Positions 50,593-62,314 of a DNA stretch of 64,000 bases are shown here, one piece after another; position 1 is the stretch's first letter; the number at the start of each line of letters is the position of its first letter. Under the pieces are notes generated by a model. It saw nothing but the letters and a program-made list of their open reading frames with translations, was not told where the DNA came from and did no database searches. This DNA comes from Myxococcales bacterium. Its GTDB lineage: Bacteria; Myxococcota_A; Polyangia; Polyangiales; Ga0077539. The stretch lies in assembly GCA_013298625.1 (NCBI GenBank), contig JAAFIF010000029.1, positions 1 through 64,000 on the forward strand, in the 5' to 3' direction. Position numbers and translations under genes: made by a program.

Positions 50593-53500
50593 ATGTCGTT
50601 CGTTCGTGAATCTGTGAAGATCGGCGATGCGCTGATCACCCTCGAAACCGGCCGTCTCGCGAAGCAAGCGCACGGCTCGGTCCTGGTCACCTGCGGCGAG
50701 ACCATGGTGCTCGTCACCGTGTGCGGCAGCGATGCGCCGCGGCCGGGGATCGATTTCTTTCCGCTCTCGGTGGACTACATCGAGAAGACGTACGCCGCGG
50801 GCAAGATCCCAGGCGGCTTCTTCAAGCGCGAAGGAAAGCTCAAAGACGACGAGGTGCTCGTCTCGCGCTTGATCGACCGCCCGTGCCGCCCGCTGTTTCC
50901 CGAGGGCTATCGCAACGACGTTCAGATCATCGCGACCGTGCTCAGCGCGGACAAGGTCAACGACCCCGACATGCTCGCGCTGACCGGCGCGTCCGCGGCG
51001 CTCACGCTCTCGGACATCCCGTGGGCGGGCCCGATCGCCGGCGTTCGCGTCGCGCGCATCAACGGCAAGTTCATCACGAACCCCACGTTCGAGCAGCGCG
51101 CGCACAGCGACCTCGACGTTGTCGTCGCGGCCAGCAAGGACGCGATCGTCATGGTCGAGGGCGCCGCCGACGAGGTGCCCGAGGACGAGTTCTTGGACGC
51201 GCTGCTCTTCGCCCACAAGGCCGCGCAGCCGTTGATCGCGCTGCAAGAGCAGATGCGCGCCGCGGTCGGCAAGGTGAAGCGCCCGTTCGTCCCGGCGCTG
51301 CCGTCGAAGTCGATGATCGACCAGGTCAAGGCGATCGCCCTCGAGGACTACCGCAAGGCCTGCACGATCCGCGTGAAGTCCGAGCGCTACGGCCGCTTCA
51401 AAGAGATCTCGAAGAAGGTCTTGGAGGCGTTCTCCTCGGAGCCCGCTGAGATCCTCGCGCTCGTGAAGGTCGCGATCCACGACGTGCAGGCGTTCGCCAT
51501 GCGCACGATGATCACCGACCGCGGAGTGCGCATCGACGGCCGCGACACGCGGACGGTGCGTCCGATCACCTGCGAAGTGGGCTTGATCCCGCGCACGCAC
51601 GGCTCGGCGCTCTTCACCCGCGGCGAGACCCAAGGGCTCGTGACGGTGACGCTCGGGACGCGCCCGGACGAGCAGAAGATCGACGGCCTCAACGGCGAGC
51701 GTTGGAAGCGCTTCTATCTTCACTACAACTTCCCGCCGTTCAGCGTGGGCGAGACCAAGCCTATGCGCGGCCCCGGCCGCCGCGAAGTCGGCCACGGCAA
51801 CCTCGCCGAGCGCGCGCTCGCGCGGGTGATGCCGAGCAAGGATCAGTTTCCGTACGTCGTCCGCATCGTCAGCGAGATCTTGGAGTCGAACGGCTCGAGC
51901 TCGATGGCGTCGGTGTGCGGCGGCTGCCTCGCGCTCATGGACGCGGGCGTCCCGGTGAAGGCGCCGGTCGCCGGCGTCGCGATGGGCCTGATCAAAGAGG
52001 GCGATCGCTTCGCGGTGCTCACGGACATCCTCGGCGACGAGGATCACCTCGGCGACATGGACTTCAAGGTCTGCGGTACGGCCAAGGGCATCACCGCGAT
52101 CCAGATGGACATCAAGATCGAGGGGCTCTCGCGAGAGATCTTGCACAAGGCCCTCGAGCAAGCGCGCGAAGGCCGCCTGCACATCCTCGGCAAGATGCTC
52201 GAGGCGCTGCCGACCACGCGCACCGACCTCAGCGCCTGGGCGCCGCGACTGACCACGCTGAAGGTCAAGCCGGACCAGATCCGTTTGATCATCGGCTCCG
52301 GCGGAAAGACTATCAAGGGCATCGTCGAAGCGACCGGCGTGCAGATCGAGGTCGAGGACGACGGCTCGGTCAACATCGCATCGAGCGACTCGAAGGCCGT
52401 TCAGCGCGCGATCGACATCATCCGCGGGCTCACGGCCGAGGCCGAAATCGGCGTCGTGTACCGCGGGACCGTGAAGCGGATCATGGACTTCGGCGCGTTC
52501 GTCGAGATCTTTCCGGGCACCGAAGGGCTGCTGCACATCAGCGAGCTCGACTTCAAGCGCGTCGCCGAAGTGCGCGACATCGTCAAAGAGGGCGATCAGC
52601 TCGACGTCAAAGTGCTCTCGGTCGAAGACGGGACGGGCAAGATCCGCCTGTCGCGCAAGGCCACGCTGCCGATGCCCGAGGGCTACACGCCCGACGAGGG
52701 CCGCGGCGAGCGTCGCTTCGAGCCCCGCGGCGACCGCGAAGAGCGCCGCTTCGATCGCAACGACCGCGGACGCGACGACCGTGGTGGCCGCGGCGGACGC
52801 GACGATCGCGGCGGACGCGATCGCTTCTCGCGCGGTGACCGTCCCGACCGCGCCCCTCGCGAAGAGGCCGTGGCCGACGAGCGCGTCGAGCGCGTGTCGG
52901 AGATTCCTGCGCCGATCGACCCCGCGCCGCTGTCCAACGAGCCTGTGATCCCGGTGATCGAGCCCGTGGCCATCCCGGTGCCCGTCGTCGCGCCCGTCGT
53001 CGCGGTCGAAGAAGAGCGCCCCCGTCGCGAGCGCCGCGAGCGCAGCGACCGCGGTGATCGCGCCCCGCGCGACGAGCGTCCGGCGCGTGAAGCGCGCGAA
53101 GAGCGCCCCGTGCGCGAAGAGCGTCCGGTGCGTGAAGAGCGCGCGCCGCGTGAAGTGCGCGAAGAGCGCCCCGTGCGTGAAGAGCGTCCGGTGCGCGAAG
53201 AGCGTCCGGTGCGCGAGGAGCGCGTCGAGAGCGAAGAGCGTCCGGCGCGCCGCGAACGCAGCGATCGTGCGGATCGCGCTCCGCGCGAAGAGCGTCCCGT
53301 GCGTGACGAGCGTCCCGTGCGCGAAGAGCGTCCGGCGCGTGAAGCGCGCGAAGAGCGTCCGGTGCGTGAAGAGCGTCCGGTGCGGGACGAACGCCCCGTG
53401 CGCGAAGAGCGTCCGGTGCGTGAAGAGCGCCCCGTGCGTGACGAGCGCCGCGAACGCAGCGATCGTGCGGATCGCGCCCCGCGTGAAGAGCGCCCCGTGC

Positions 53501-53967
53501 GTGAAGAGCGTCCCGTTCGTGACGAGCGTCCTGTGCGCGAAGAGCGCGCGCCGCGTGAAGCGCGCGAAGAGCGCCCCGTGCGCGAAGAGCGCCCCGTGCG
53601 TGAAGAGCGCCCCGTTCGTGACGAGCGCCCGCGCCGCGAGAGCGTCGAAGACAGTGAAGAAGCGCGTCTGCGCGCAGAGCGCCTGGCTGCCGAGGGCGGC
53701 GAGCGTCGTCCCCGCGCGCAGCGCAGCATGCGCGAGCGCATCGAGGCCGGCATGAGGGCGCGCGACGAGGGCGTGGCTCCTGCTCCGCGCGACGAGCGCC
53801 CTGTGCGCGACGAGCGCCCCGCCCGTGACGACCGCGCCCCGCGCGACGACCGCGGCGCTGATCGTGCTCCGCGCGCAGAGCGCAACGACCGCGGTGATCG
53901 CGCGCCGCGCGGCGGCGAAGAGCTCCCGCCGCGCCGTCGTGATCGCCGCGAAGACCCGATCGAGTGA
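50593..53967 (+). CDS. pnp: Polynucleotide phosphorylase with long Arg/Glu-repeat C-terminal extension
   Basis: 1124 residues; usual PNPase is about 700. The core is canonical: first RNase PH domain (1-230), helical linker, second RNase PH domain (310-545) with the catalytic motif [15 protein letters not shown] (Asp484, Asp490), KH domain (about 555-615, [18 protein letters not shown]) and S1 domain (619-690, [20 protein letters not shown]). It phosphorolyses RNA from the 3' end in the cytoplasm. Residues about 700-1124 are a disordered, highly charged tail of Arg/Asp/Gly-rich and EERPVR-type hexapeptides. The tail may bind RNA or degradosome partners, or drive condensates; that is inference. 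A two-hairpin terminator follows. Confidence 0.95.
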   Translation: MSFVRESVKIGDALITLETGRLAKQAHGSVLVTCGETMVLVTVCGSDAPRPGIDFFPLSVDYIEKTYAAGKIPGGFFKREGKLKDDEVLVSRLIDRPCRPLFPEGYRNDVQIIATVLSADKVNDPDMLALTGASAALTLSDIPWAGPIAGVRVARINGKFITNPTFEQRAHSDLDVVVAASKDAIVMVEGAADEVPEDEFLDALLFAHKAAQPLIALQEQMRAAVGKVKRPFVPALPSKSMIDQVKAIALEDYRKACTIRVKSERYGRFKEISKKVLEAFSSEPAEILALVKVAIHDVQAFAMRTMITDRGVRIDGRDTRTVRPITCEVGLIPRTHGSALFTRGETQGLVTVTLGTRPDEQKIDGLNGERWKRFYLHYNFPPFSVGETKPMRGPGRREVGHGNLAERALARVMPSKDQFPYVVRIVSEILESNGSSSMASVCGGCLALMDAGVPVKAPVAGVAMGLIKEGDRFAVLTDILGDEDHLGDMDFKVCGTAKGITAIQMDIKIEGLSREILHKALEQAREGRLHILGKMLEALPTTRTDLSAWAPRLTTLKVKPDQIRLIIGSGGKTIKGIVEATGVQIEVEDDGSVNIASSDSKAVQRAIDIIRGLTAEAEIGVVYRGTVKRIMDFGAFVEIFPGTEGLLHISELDFKRVAEVRDIVKEGDQLDVKVLSVEDGTGKIRLSRKATLPMPEGYTPDEGRGERRFEPRGDREERRFDRNDRGRDDRGGRGGRDDRGGRDRFSRGDRPDRAPREEAVADERVERVSEIPAPIDPAPLSNEPVIPVIEPVAIPVPVVAPVVAVEEERPRRERRERSDRGDRAPRDERPAREAREERPVREERPVREERAPREVREERPVREERPVREERPVREERVESEERPARRERSDRADRAPREERPVRDERPVREERPAREAREERPVREERPVRDERPVREERPVREERPVRDERRERSDRADRAPREERPVREERPVRDERPVREERAPREAREERPVREERPVREERPVRDERPRRESVEDSEEARLRAERLAAEGGERRPRAQRSMRERIEAGMRARDEGVAPAPRDERPVRDERPARDDRAPRDDRGADRAPRAERNDRGDRAPRGGEELPPRRRDRREDPIE
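53083..53640 (+). repeat. pnp: 18-bp coding tandem repeat in pnp
   Basis: Units of GAAGAGCGTCCGGTGCGT and variants encode the hexapeptide (E/D)ERPVR about 18 times, broken by EERAPREAR-type and [11 protein letters not shown] segments. The third bases vary (CCC/CCG, CGC/CGT), so the repeat is kept at the protein level. Repeat number may vary between strains. Confidence 0.85.
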
Positions 53968-53978
53968 TCGCGTGACGA

Positions 53979-54045
53979 GCGCCCTTCGCGGGCGCGCCCC
54001 CTGAAGAGCCAGCACAGATCGGCCCTCGCCGCGCGCTGGCTCTTC
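53979..54045 (+). terminator. Double-hairpin terminator after pnp
   Basis: Hairpin 1 is GCGCCC-TTCGC-GGGCGC (53979-53995). Hairpin 2 is a perfect 11-bp stem GAAGAGCCAGC/GCTGGCTCTTC (54003-54045) with a 21-base loop, followed by GCATTTGC. It lies 12 bp after the pnp stop and before the transketolase genes. Confidence 0.55.
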
Positions 54046-54109
54046 GCATTTGCGCATCAACGGACGGGGTGGCCCGCGCGCGGCGATGCGGCGGTACACT
54101 GTCGACGCA

Positions 54110-54988
54110 ATGGTCGCAGCGCTCTCGTCGAGCGAGCATCGAAGGTTGCTCGCGGTCTCGTTGCGCGCGCGCGAGCGCGTGGTTCGCGCGGTCTTTCGCT
54201 CGGGCAGCGGTCACGTCGGCGCGGCGCTCAGCCAATGCGACGCCCTCGTAGCCCTCTACGAGCGGCACCTGCGGCTCGACCCTGCGCGGCTCGACGACCC
54301 TGCGCGGGACCGCTTCGTGCTCTCGAAGGGACACGGCGGGCTCGGGCTCGCGGCGGTGCTCGTCGAGCGCGGGATCCTCACGCAAGGGCAGCTCGACTCG
54401 TTTGGCGAGAGCGCGAGCCCGATCGGGATGCACATGGATCATCGCAAGGTCGCTGGCATCGAAGCGGCGACGGGCTCGCTCGGCCACGGGCTCGGGATCG
54501 CCGTCGGCATGGCGCTCGGCGCGCGGGTGCAGCGCTGGTCGTCGCGCGTGTACTGCTTGCTGAGCGACGGCGAGTGCTACGAGGGCAGCACGTGGGAGGC
54601 GGCGCTGTGCGCGAGCGCGTCGAAGCTGCGCTCGCTCTGCGCGATCGTGGATCGCAACCGGCTCACGATGGACGGGTGGACCGAGCGAGAGGTTCCGCTC
54701 GAGCCGCTGGCGGACAAGTGGAAGAGCTTCGGCTGGCGCGTCCTTGCGTGTGATGGCCACGATTTCGCGGCGCTCGACGAGTGCTTCGCGCGCGCAAAGG
54801 ACGACGGACCGGCGGTGATCATCGCCGAGACCGTGAAGGGCAAGGGCGTCTCGTTCATGGAGAACAAGCCCGAGTGGCACTACGGCGCGATCGACTCGGC
54901 GAAGCTCGACGAAGCGCTCGCCTCGCTGCGCGCGCAGCACGACGCGGAGACGCGCGCGCTCGACGCGAGAGAGCGAGGCGCTTCGTGA
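54110..54988 (+). CDS. Transketolase, N-terminal (thiamine diphosphate-binding) subunit
   Basis: 292 residues from the ATG beginning MVAALSSSEHRR. The thiamine-diphosphate motif is GDGE-like SDGECYEGSTWEAALCASAS ... VDRNRLTMDGW. Also present are SGSGHVGAALSQCDALVALY, LSKGHGGLGLAAVL and SLGHGLGIAVGMALGAR, which are typical of TktA halves. This half binds the diphosphate end of the cofactor. The other half is encoded by the next gene (4-bp overlap), so the enzyme is a split transketolase. Substrates could be sugar phosphates or amino-sugar analogues, since split forms also serve secondary metabolism. Confidence 0.85.
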   Translation: MVAALSSSEHRRLLAVSLRARERVVRAVFRSGSGHVGAALSQCDALVALYERHLRLDPARLDDPARDRFVLSKGHGGLGLAAVLVERGILTQGQLDSFGESASPIGMHMDHRKVAGIEAATGSLGHGLGIAVGMALGARVQRWSSRVYCLLSDGECYEGSTWEAALCASASKLRSLCAIVDRNRLTMDGWTEREVPLEPLADKWKSFGWRVLACDGHDFAALDECFARAKDDGPAVIIAETVKGKGVSFMENKPEWHYGAIDSAKLDEALASLRAQHDAETRALDARERGAS

Positions 54989-56022
54989 GCGATTCATCGG
55001 ACCAATCGCCGTCGAAAGTGCGCGGATTTACGTGGACGGTCGGCGACCACGCGCTGCTGTCGGACAGCGACGCGTGGGGCGAGGCGCTCGTCGAAGCGGG
55101 CCGCGCGGACCCGAGGATCGTGACGGTCACCGCGGACCTCGGCGAGACCACGAGGCTGCAGGCGTTCAAGCGGGCGTTCGCCGAGCGCGCGATCAACGTG
55201 GGGATCGCCGAGCAGAACCTCGTCGCCGTGGCCGCGGGCCTCGCGGCCACAGGGCTGATCCCGGTCGTGTGCACGTACGCGACCTTCGCGGTCCTGCGCG
55301 CGGCCGAGTTCGTTCGCACCGACCTCGGCTACGGTCAACGCAACGTCAAGCTCATCGGAACGCTCGCCGGCGTCGCCTACGGCCAAGGCGGCCCCTCGCA
55401 CCACGCGGCCGAGGACCTCGCGCTGCTTCGAGCGATCCCAGGCCTCGTGATCCTCGCGCCGTCCGACGGCTACGAGATGGCGGCGGCCCTGCGCGCAGCG
55501 GTCGCGCACGAGGGGCCTGTGTACCTCCGCTGGGGCCGCGGGACCGAGCGCGCAGACCCCGCGCGGCGCGATCGCCCCTTCGTCATCGGCCCCATCGAAG
55601 AGAGGCATCCGGGCGCGGACGTCACGGTGCTCGCGTATGGACCCACCGTGCAAGAGGCCGAGCGCGCGGCGCGAAGGGCGCTCTCGGCTGGCGTTTCGAC
55701 GCGCGTGCTCGCGGTCCCGACGCTCGCGCCGCTCGACCGCGCGACGATCCTCCGCGCCGCGCGCGAGACGCGGCGGCTGATCACCGTCGAAGATCACTCG
55801 ATCATCGGAGGGCTCGGCAGCGCGGTGGCCGAGACCGTGGCGCGCGCGGGGATCGCTGTGCGGATCGCGGCGCTCGGGCACCGAGAGAGGTTTCTTCCGA
55901 TGGGCGTCCCCGAGGACCTGATGGCGATCGGCGGCTTCGACGAAGACGCGATCTATGAAGAAATTCTCAGGATATGCCGCGTCGATCCCCCCGCGCCCGA
56001 CGATGATTGGGAGGACCGTTGA
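54985..56022 (+). CDS. Transketolase, C-terminal (pyrimidine-binding) subunit
   Basis: 345 residues, GTG start inside the previous stop. It has the catalytic GIAEQNLVAVAAGLAATGLI (Glu contacts the thiamine pyrimidine ring), a YGQGGPSHHAAEDLALLRAI loop with conserved His residues, VILAPSDGYEMAAAL, and a C-terminal transketolase_C domain (LAYGPTVQEAERAARRAL, LITVEDHSIIGGLG). Together with the preceding gene it makes a functional enzyme. The next gene starts inside its stop codon. Confidence 0.85.
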   Translation: MSDSSDQSPSKVRGFTWTVGDHALLSDSDAWGEALVEAGRADPRIVTVTADLGETTRLQAFKRAFAERAINVGIAEQNLVAVAAGLAATGLIPVVCTYATFAVLRAAEFVRTDLGYGQRNVKLIGTLAGVAYGQGGPSHHAAEDLALLRAIPGLVILAPSDGYEMAAALRAAVAHEGPVYLRWGRGTERADPARRDRPFVIGPIEERHPGADVTVLAYGPTVQEAERAARRALSAGVSTRVLAVPTLAPLDRATILRAARETRRLITVEDHSIIGGLGSAVAETVARAGIAVRIAALGHRERFLPMGVPEDLMAIGGFDEDAIYEEILRICRVDPPAPDDDWEDR

Positions 56023-56813
56023 GCGCGCTCGTCGAGGACGACGCGACGCTGCGCGCGAGGGTCTTTCTTCGCGCGGTCCTGCCCCTGGTGCGCCTGCTCG
56101 CCGAGCGCTCGACGGGACCTTTGTCGCGCGCGCGCGGCGCCATCGAGCTCTCGCTCGCGGACGGTAGCCTCGCCTCCACGCTGCGGCTCGACGAAGGCGC
56201 GGCGCACGTCGCGCACGAGCGCTGCGAGCGCGCCGATGTTCGCTGGGTGTTTCGCGACGCGCGCGCGCTCAATGACTTCTTCATCGGCCGTCCGTCGCTG
56301 CCGAAGATCACGCCGTGGATGGGCCTCGCTTCGCCGCGGCTCAGCGCGAGGGCGCTCGGGCTGTTGCTCGGCCTGCGCGTGCTCGACGCGCGCGCGAGCC
56401 GACGCGGCGCCATCACGCACGAGGAGCAGCGGCTGCGCGTGCGGATGCTGCTCGCGCTCGTGACGCGCGCGATCGCAGAGCTGCATCGCTGCGCGTGGGA
56501 GCCGGCGCGGGCGCTGACGAAGGTCGATCGCGAGCGAGTGTTTCAATGGACCGTGGCGGACACCGGCGACGGCGCGTACTTGCGCGTGCGGCCCGACCGA
56601 GCGTGCGCTGGGACCGGCGCGTACGCGCAGCGAGAGCCCTTCGTGCACACGGTGTTTCGCGACGTCGAGAGCGCGTTCGCGGCGCTCACCGCGAGCGCGA
56701 GCCAGATGGAGGGCTTTCGCGGCGGCGCCGTCGTGACGCACGGCAGCCCCGAGTACGCGCGCAAGGTCTCGTACTTGATGCAGCAGGTCGATCAGATGCT
56801 CACCGGGCAGTGA
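56019..56813 (+). CDS. SCP2-like sterol/lipid-binding domain protein
   Basis: 264 residues from a TTG start that overlaps the transketolase stop (TTGA) and is preceded by GGGAGGA five bases away. Residues about 40-110 look like an SCP2 fold: SRARGAIELSLADGSLASTL and ADVRWVFRDARALNDFFIGR. The remaining part is helical with aromatic clusters (MLLALVTRAIAELHRCAWEP). SCP2 domains bind sterols, fatty acids or acyl-CoA. The downstream neighbour is a sterol-desaturase-like gene, so a lipid role is plausible. The assignment rests on weak similarity. Confidence 0.5.
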   Translation: MSALVEDDATLRARVFLRAVLPLVRLLAERSTGPLSRARGAIELSLADGSLASTLRLDEGAAHVAHERCERADVRWVFRDARALNDFFIGRPSLPKITPWMGLASPRLSARALGLLLGLRVLDARASRRGAITHEEQRLRVRMLLALVTRAIAELHRCAWEPARALTKVDRERVFQWTVADTGDGAYLRVRPDRACAGTGAYAQREPFVHTVFRDVESAFAALTASASQMEGFRGGAVVTHGSPEYARKVSYLMQQVDQMLTGQ

Positions 56814-56826
56814 GCCACGGAGACGC

Positions 56827-57936
56827 ATGGAGACGACCGCGTACTACGCCTACGGGCTGCCGATCTACATCGCGATCTTGCTGCTCGAGCGACGGGCGAT
56901 GCTGCGCAAGGGCGCCCGTGCGATCACGTACGCGACGGCGTTCTCGAACATCTCAGCGGGCTTCGGGACCATCGTGATCGGGCTCTTTCTGGGGCCGGCG
57001 CTGATCGCGCTCTACCTCTGGGCGCTGCGGACGTTCGCGGTCGTTCGGTGGCCCGCGGGCAGCGTGACTCCGTGGGTCTTGGCCTTCGTGCTCGCGGACT
57101 TCGGTCACTACTGGCACCACCGGATGGACCACCGCGTGGCCGCGTGCTGGGCGGTGCACGGCGTCCATCACATGCCCGAAGAGATGAACTTCTCGGTGGC
57201 GATGAGGCACGCGTGGTTCTCGGATTTGTACTCGTTTCCGTTCTACGCGCCGCTGCCGCTGCTGGGCGTTCCGATGGAGCAGTTCTTCATCGCGACCACC
57301 GCGCTCTCGTTGCACGCGCTGCTGACGCACAGCGAGCAGCTGCGCTTCGGGTCGCTGGGGTTTCTCGTGACGCCGGCGTCGCACGCGCTGCACCACGCGC
57401 GCAATCCGCGCTACATCGACAAGAACTTCGGCGCGATGCTCTGCGTCTGGGACAAGCTCTTCGGCACCCACGTCTCGCTCGACCCCGCGACCCCTCCCGA
57501 GTACGGAACCCCCTCGGGCTACCGCACCCACGACGGCGCCCTCGCGCAGTTCATCCTGTGGCGAGACCTCGTCGCGCTCGCTCGGCAGTGCCGCTCGTGG
57601 CGCGATCGCGCGCGGGTGTTCTTCGGTCGCCCTGGCACCGCGCCCGAAGGCGCAGCGCGTCCCGAGATCGTCCCTGCGCGCGCGTCGGAGCGCATCGACC
57701 CGCGGGTGAAGCTCTACACCGCCGCGCAGTTCTCTCTGACCATTCTCAGCGCGTTCTACGTGTGCGTCGCGCGCGACTCGCTGACTGTGCCCGTGAAGCT
57801 CTTCGGCCTCTTCGCCGTGCTCGCGTGCCTGAGCACCCTCGGCGGTCTGCTCGATGGTCGCCCCCGCGCGTGGCGCTGGGAGCTCGCGCGCGTGCTCGTG
57901 ACCGCGCCCGTGCTGATCGCGCTCGCCCTGCGCTGA
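56827..57936 (+). CDS. Sterol desaturase/fatty acid hydroxylase family membrane protein
   Basis: 369 residues with about five hydrophobic segments. The di-iron histidine boxes are complete: FGHYWHHRMDH (His94, His97, His98), HGVHH (111-115) and ASHALHHARN near residue 190, with RHAW at 127-130. The spacing is that of the fatty acid hydroxylase superfamily, which uses O2 at a non-haem di-iron centre in the membrane. The C-terminal region beyond residue 240 is hydrophobic and less conserved. It starts 13 bp after the SCP2-like gene, so it is likely in the same transcript. Substrate (sterol, hopanoid or fatty chain) is not predictable. Confidence 0.85.
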   Translation: METTAYYAYGLPIYIAILLLERRAMLRKGARAITYATAFSNISAGFGTIVIGLFLGPALIALYLWALRTFAVVRWPAGSVTPWVLAFVLADFGHYWHHRMDHRVAACWAVHGVHHMPEEMNFSVAMRHAWFSDLYSFPFYAPLPLLGVPMEQFFIATTALSLHALLTHSEQLRFGSLGFLVTPASHALHHARNPRYIDKNFGAMLCVWDKLFGTHVSLDPATPPEYGTPSGYRTHDGALAQFILWRDLVALARQCRSWRDRARVFFGRPGTAPEGAARPEIVPARASERIDPRVKLYTAAQFSLTILSAFYVCVARDSLTVPVKLFGLFAVLACLSTLGGLLDGRPRAWRWELARVLVTAPVLIALALR

Positions 57937-57984
57937 GCGCGCGCTATCGTTGTCTTCGAGACAGCGCTCGGAGCCAACACCCCG

Positions 57985-58290
57985 ATGGACTTTTTCTCGA
58001 AGCTCGCCGAGGCCCGCATTCGTGAGTGGCAGCAGCGCCCCGAAAAAGAGCGCGCAGAAGTCGCTTCGGCGCCGCTCTCGATCGCGCCGCTCGAGGTGCA
58101 GCTCTTCGACGAGGCCAAGGGACTGTACGAGCGCGCGCGCTCAACGGTCGATCCTGCCGAGCGAGAGGCGGCCCTCGCGGCTGCTGCGCGCATCGAGACG
58201 CGCGTGATGGTGCTGCTCGAAGAGTCCGGCCGGCCGCTCGCGGCGCAGCAGTTCGCCAGGATGTTCGCCGCCGAGCGCGAGCAGCGCTGA
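57985..58290 (+). CDS. Hypothetical small helical protein, 101 residues
   Basis: Begins MDFFSKLAEARIREWQQRPE and is almost wholly helical with charged residues, including LFDEAKGLYERARS and ESGRPLAAQQFARMFAAERE. No recognised family; the N-terminus is loosely like DUF1992 (DnaJ-type co-chaperone fragments). The next gene starts 20 bp after its stop codon. Confidence 0.6.
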   Translation: MDFFSKLAEARIREWQQRPEKERAEVASAPLSIAPLEVQLFDEAKGLYERARSTVDPAEREAALAAAARIETRVMVLLEESGRPLAAQQFARMFAAEREQR

Positions 58291-58310
58291 GCGCTGTACA
58301 CTCTCTGGTC

Positions 58311-60553
<2,243 letters not shown>

Positions 60554-60557
<4 letters not shown>

Positions 60558-61117
60558 GCGTCGAGGGGCTGGCGTTCAAGGGGAGCATTCTGCGTGGGTA
60601 TTCGCGGTGGTTGCGAGAGCAAGGGCACATCGAGCGCGTGCTCGCGTGCGCGTCGGGGGAGGCCGCGCGCAGGCTCCGTGACCCGCCGCTGGTCACCGAG
60701 TGGGTGGCTGGGGACGTTCAGTTCGCGGTGCTCGACGCGGTGCACGCGGTGGGCGGCGACGCGCTGCTGCGCGCGATGGTCTCGGGCTCGACGCAGACGG
60801 GGGTGCTCAAGCTGCTCGAGCCCTTGATCCAAGGCGTCGTCCGCGTGTTCGGAAAGAGCCCCGCCACGCTCTTCTCTCGGCTCGACTCGATGCGGGGCAA
60901 CACGGTCCGCGGCGTGGATTTTCGCTATCGAAACGAGGGTGAGCGCAGCGGCGTGATCGAGGCTCGCTCGCAGCGCGACGCGCTCTCTGCGCACAGCGCG
61001 CTCGCGTGGGCGGCGCTGTTCGAAGCGCTCTGCCGCACGCTGGGCTTCGACGACGTTCGCACGAGCTACGAGTCGAGCGGGGATCGCATGGGCGTCTCGA
61101 TCCGCGTGCAGTGGTGA
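60554..61117 (+). CDS. Hypothetical protein, 187 residues, possibly Myxococcales-type DUF2378 (TIGR02265)
   Basis: A soluble protein starting MSVEGLAFKGSILRGYSRWL. It contains LREQGHIERVLACASGEAA, WVAGDVQFAVLDAVHAVGGD and a closing DDVRTSYESSGDRMGVSIRV. The length, the leading KGSILRGY and the helical middle resemble the Myxococcus-restricted DUF2378 proteins (TIGR02265). I offer this with low certainty. Its start overlaps the UnbV lipoprotein stop by 4 bp, and its end lies 3 bp from the convergent radical-SAM gene. Confidence 0.5.
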
Positions 61118-61120
61118 CGC

Positions 61121-62281
61121 TCAGGGGGCTTCGGCGCCGTCGATGCGCAGGCCGTCGACGAGCTCTGATCCCCACACGCCGGGGACGACCGTGTTGCAGT
61201 GCGGGCACGCGCCGTCGCGCAGGTGATTGGCGGTCGTGACGTAGTCGTTGCGCTCGATGAGCGTCGCGTGGCAACCGGGGCAGCGCGTGTGGGACATCTC
61301 GCTGTATCCGCCGGGCGCGTTGCTGGCATACACGAAGCGCAGCCCCCGCGCGTACGCCATGCCGACGGCGCTCGCGAGCGACGCCATCTCCATGCGCGGC
61401 ACCCGGTCGAGCTTGTACCGTGGAACAAACGCGTTGAGGTGCCACGGGATCTCTGGATCGACGCGCTTGATGGCGTCAGCGAGCCCGCGCAACCCCTGCA
61501 GGTCGTCGTTGAAGCCCGGGACCACCATGGTGACGACCTCCACCCAGAACCCGAGCTCGCGCGCGAGCGCGATGGCGTCGATCACCGGCGCGATGCGGCC
61601 GCCGAGGGCCTTGTAGCGCTCGTTGTCCGTGGCCTTGAGGTCGACGCGGTAGGCGTCGCAGACGGGGCGCACGTACGCGAGGGCCTCGCGCGTGGTGTTG
61701 GCGTCGGAGATGATGGCCGTCGCGAGCCCCTTCGATTTGGCCGCTGAAAACACGGCGCGAATCCACTCGGCCGAGATCATGGGCTCGTTGTACGCCGCGG
61801 CCATCACCGTGCAGCCGCTGTCGACGGCGTGCTGCGCGAGCTCGTCGGGCGTGCAGGGGAGGGGCTCTTCGTCCTCGACGTTGTCTTCGCGCAGCGCTTG
61901 AGAGAGGCGCCAGTTGTGACAGTACGGGCAGCGCAGGTCGCAGCCGTACATGCCGACGATGAGCGAGCGCGCGCCGGGATGAAAGTGGTAGAGCGTGTTG
62001 ATTTCGACGGTGCGCACGTAGCGACGCGCGACGTAGCCGTGGGGCGCGTAGAGGGCGTCTCCGCGGACGAAGCGGACGGTGCACGCTCCGGCGCGACCCT
62101 CTTGGATCACGCAGCGGTGCGCGCACGCTGAGCAGCGAATGTGCCCGTGTTCGGTGCGGTCGAAGAGCGCGGCGGGCTGGGCGAAGTCCGCGAGGCGCTC
62201 GGCGAGGGGGCGGGCGTCACCGACGTTGCGCACCGCGCGCGGTGCGAGGATTGGGAGCGTCTTGCGTGGCAGGTCGGCCAT
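61121..62281 (-). CDS. amrS: AmmeMemoRadiSam system radical SAM enzyme
   Basis: 386 residues. The radical-SAM cluster site is GCDLRCPYCHN (Cys114, Cys118, Cys121; CxxxCxxC). N-terminal Cys residues (CSACAHRC, residues 50-57) and C-terminal knuckles (CPGCH, CPHCN) add further metal sites. TVMAAAYNEPMISAEWIRAV and WHLNAFVPRYKLDRVPRMEM are characteristic of the AmrS family. The family uses S-adenosylmethionine and a 4Fe-4S cluster and sits beside AMMECR1/Memo genes elsewhere; those partners are not in this window. Substrate unknown. Confidence 0.85.
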   Translation of the reverse strand: MADLPRKTLPILAPRAVRNVGDARPLAERLADFAQPAALFDRTEHGHIRCSACAHRCVIQEGRAGACTVRFVRGDALYAPHGYVARRYVRTVEINTLYHFHPGARSLIVGMYGCDLRCPYCHNWRLSQALREDNVEDEEPLPCTPDELAQHAVDSGCTVMAAAYNEPMISAEWIRAVFSAAKSKGLATAIISDANTTREALAYVRPVCDAYRVDLKATDNERYKALGGRIAPVIDAIALARELGFWVEVVTMVVPGFNDDLQGLRGLADAIKRVDPEIPWHLNAFVPRYKLDRVPRMEMASLASAVGMAYARGLRFVYASNAPGGYSEMSHTRCPGCHATLIERNDYVTTANHLRDGACPHCNTVVPGVWGSELVDGLRIDGAEAP

Positions 62282-62314
62282 TTGGGGGGCTCGTGTACTA
62301 TCTCACTCCAAGCG

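Noticed and set aside
53083-53640. Regular 18-bp repeats reminiscent of a CRISPR array
   Set aside because: They are in frame in pnp, encode a hexapeptide, have no unique spacers and no cas genes nearby.
50548-54099. A 1183-residue antisense open frame across pnp
   Set aside because: It mirrors the pnp codons and has low-complexity His/Arg/Ala composition; the plus frame has clear PNPase domains. High GC gives long antisense frames.
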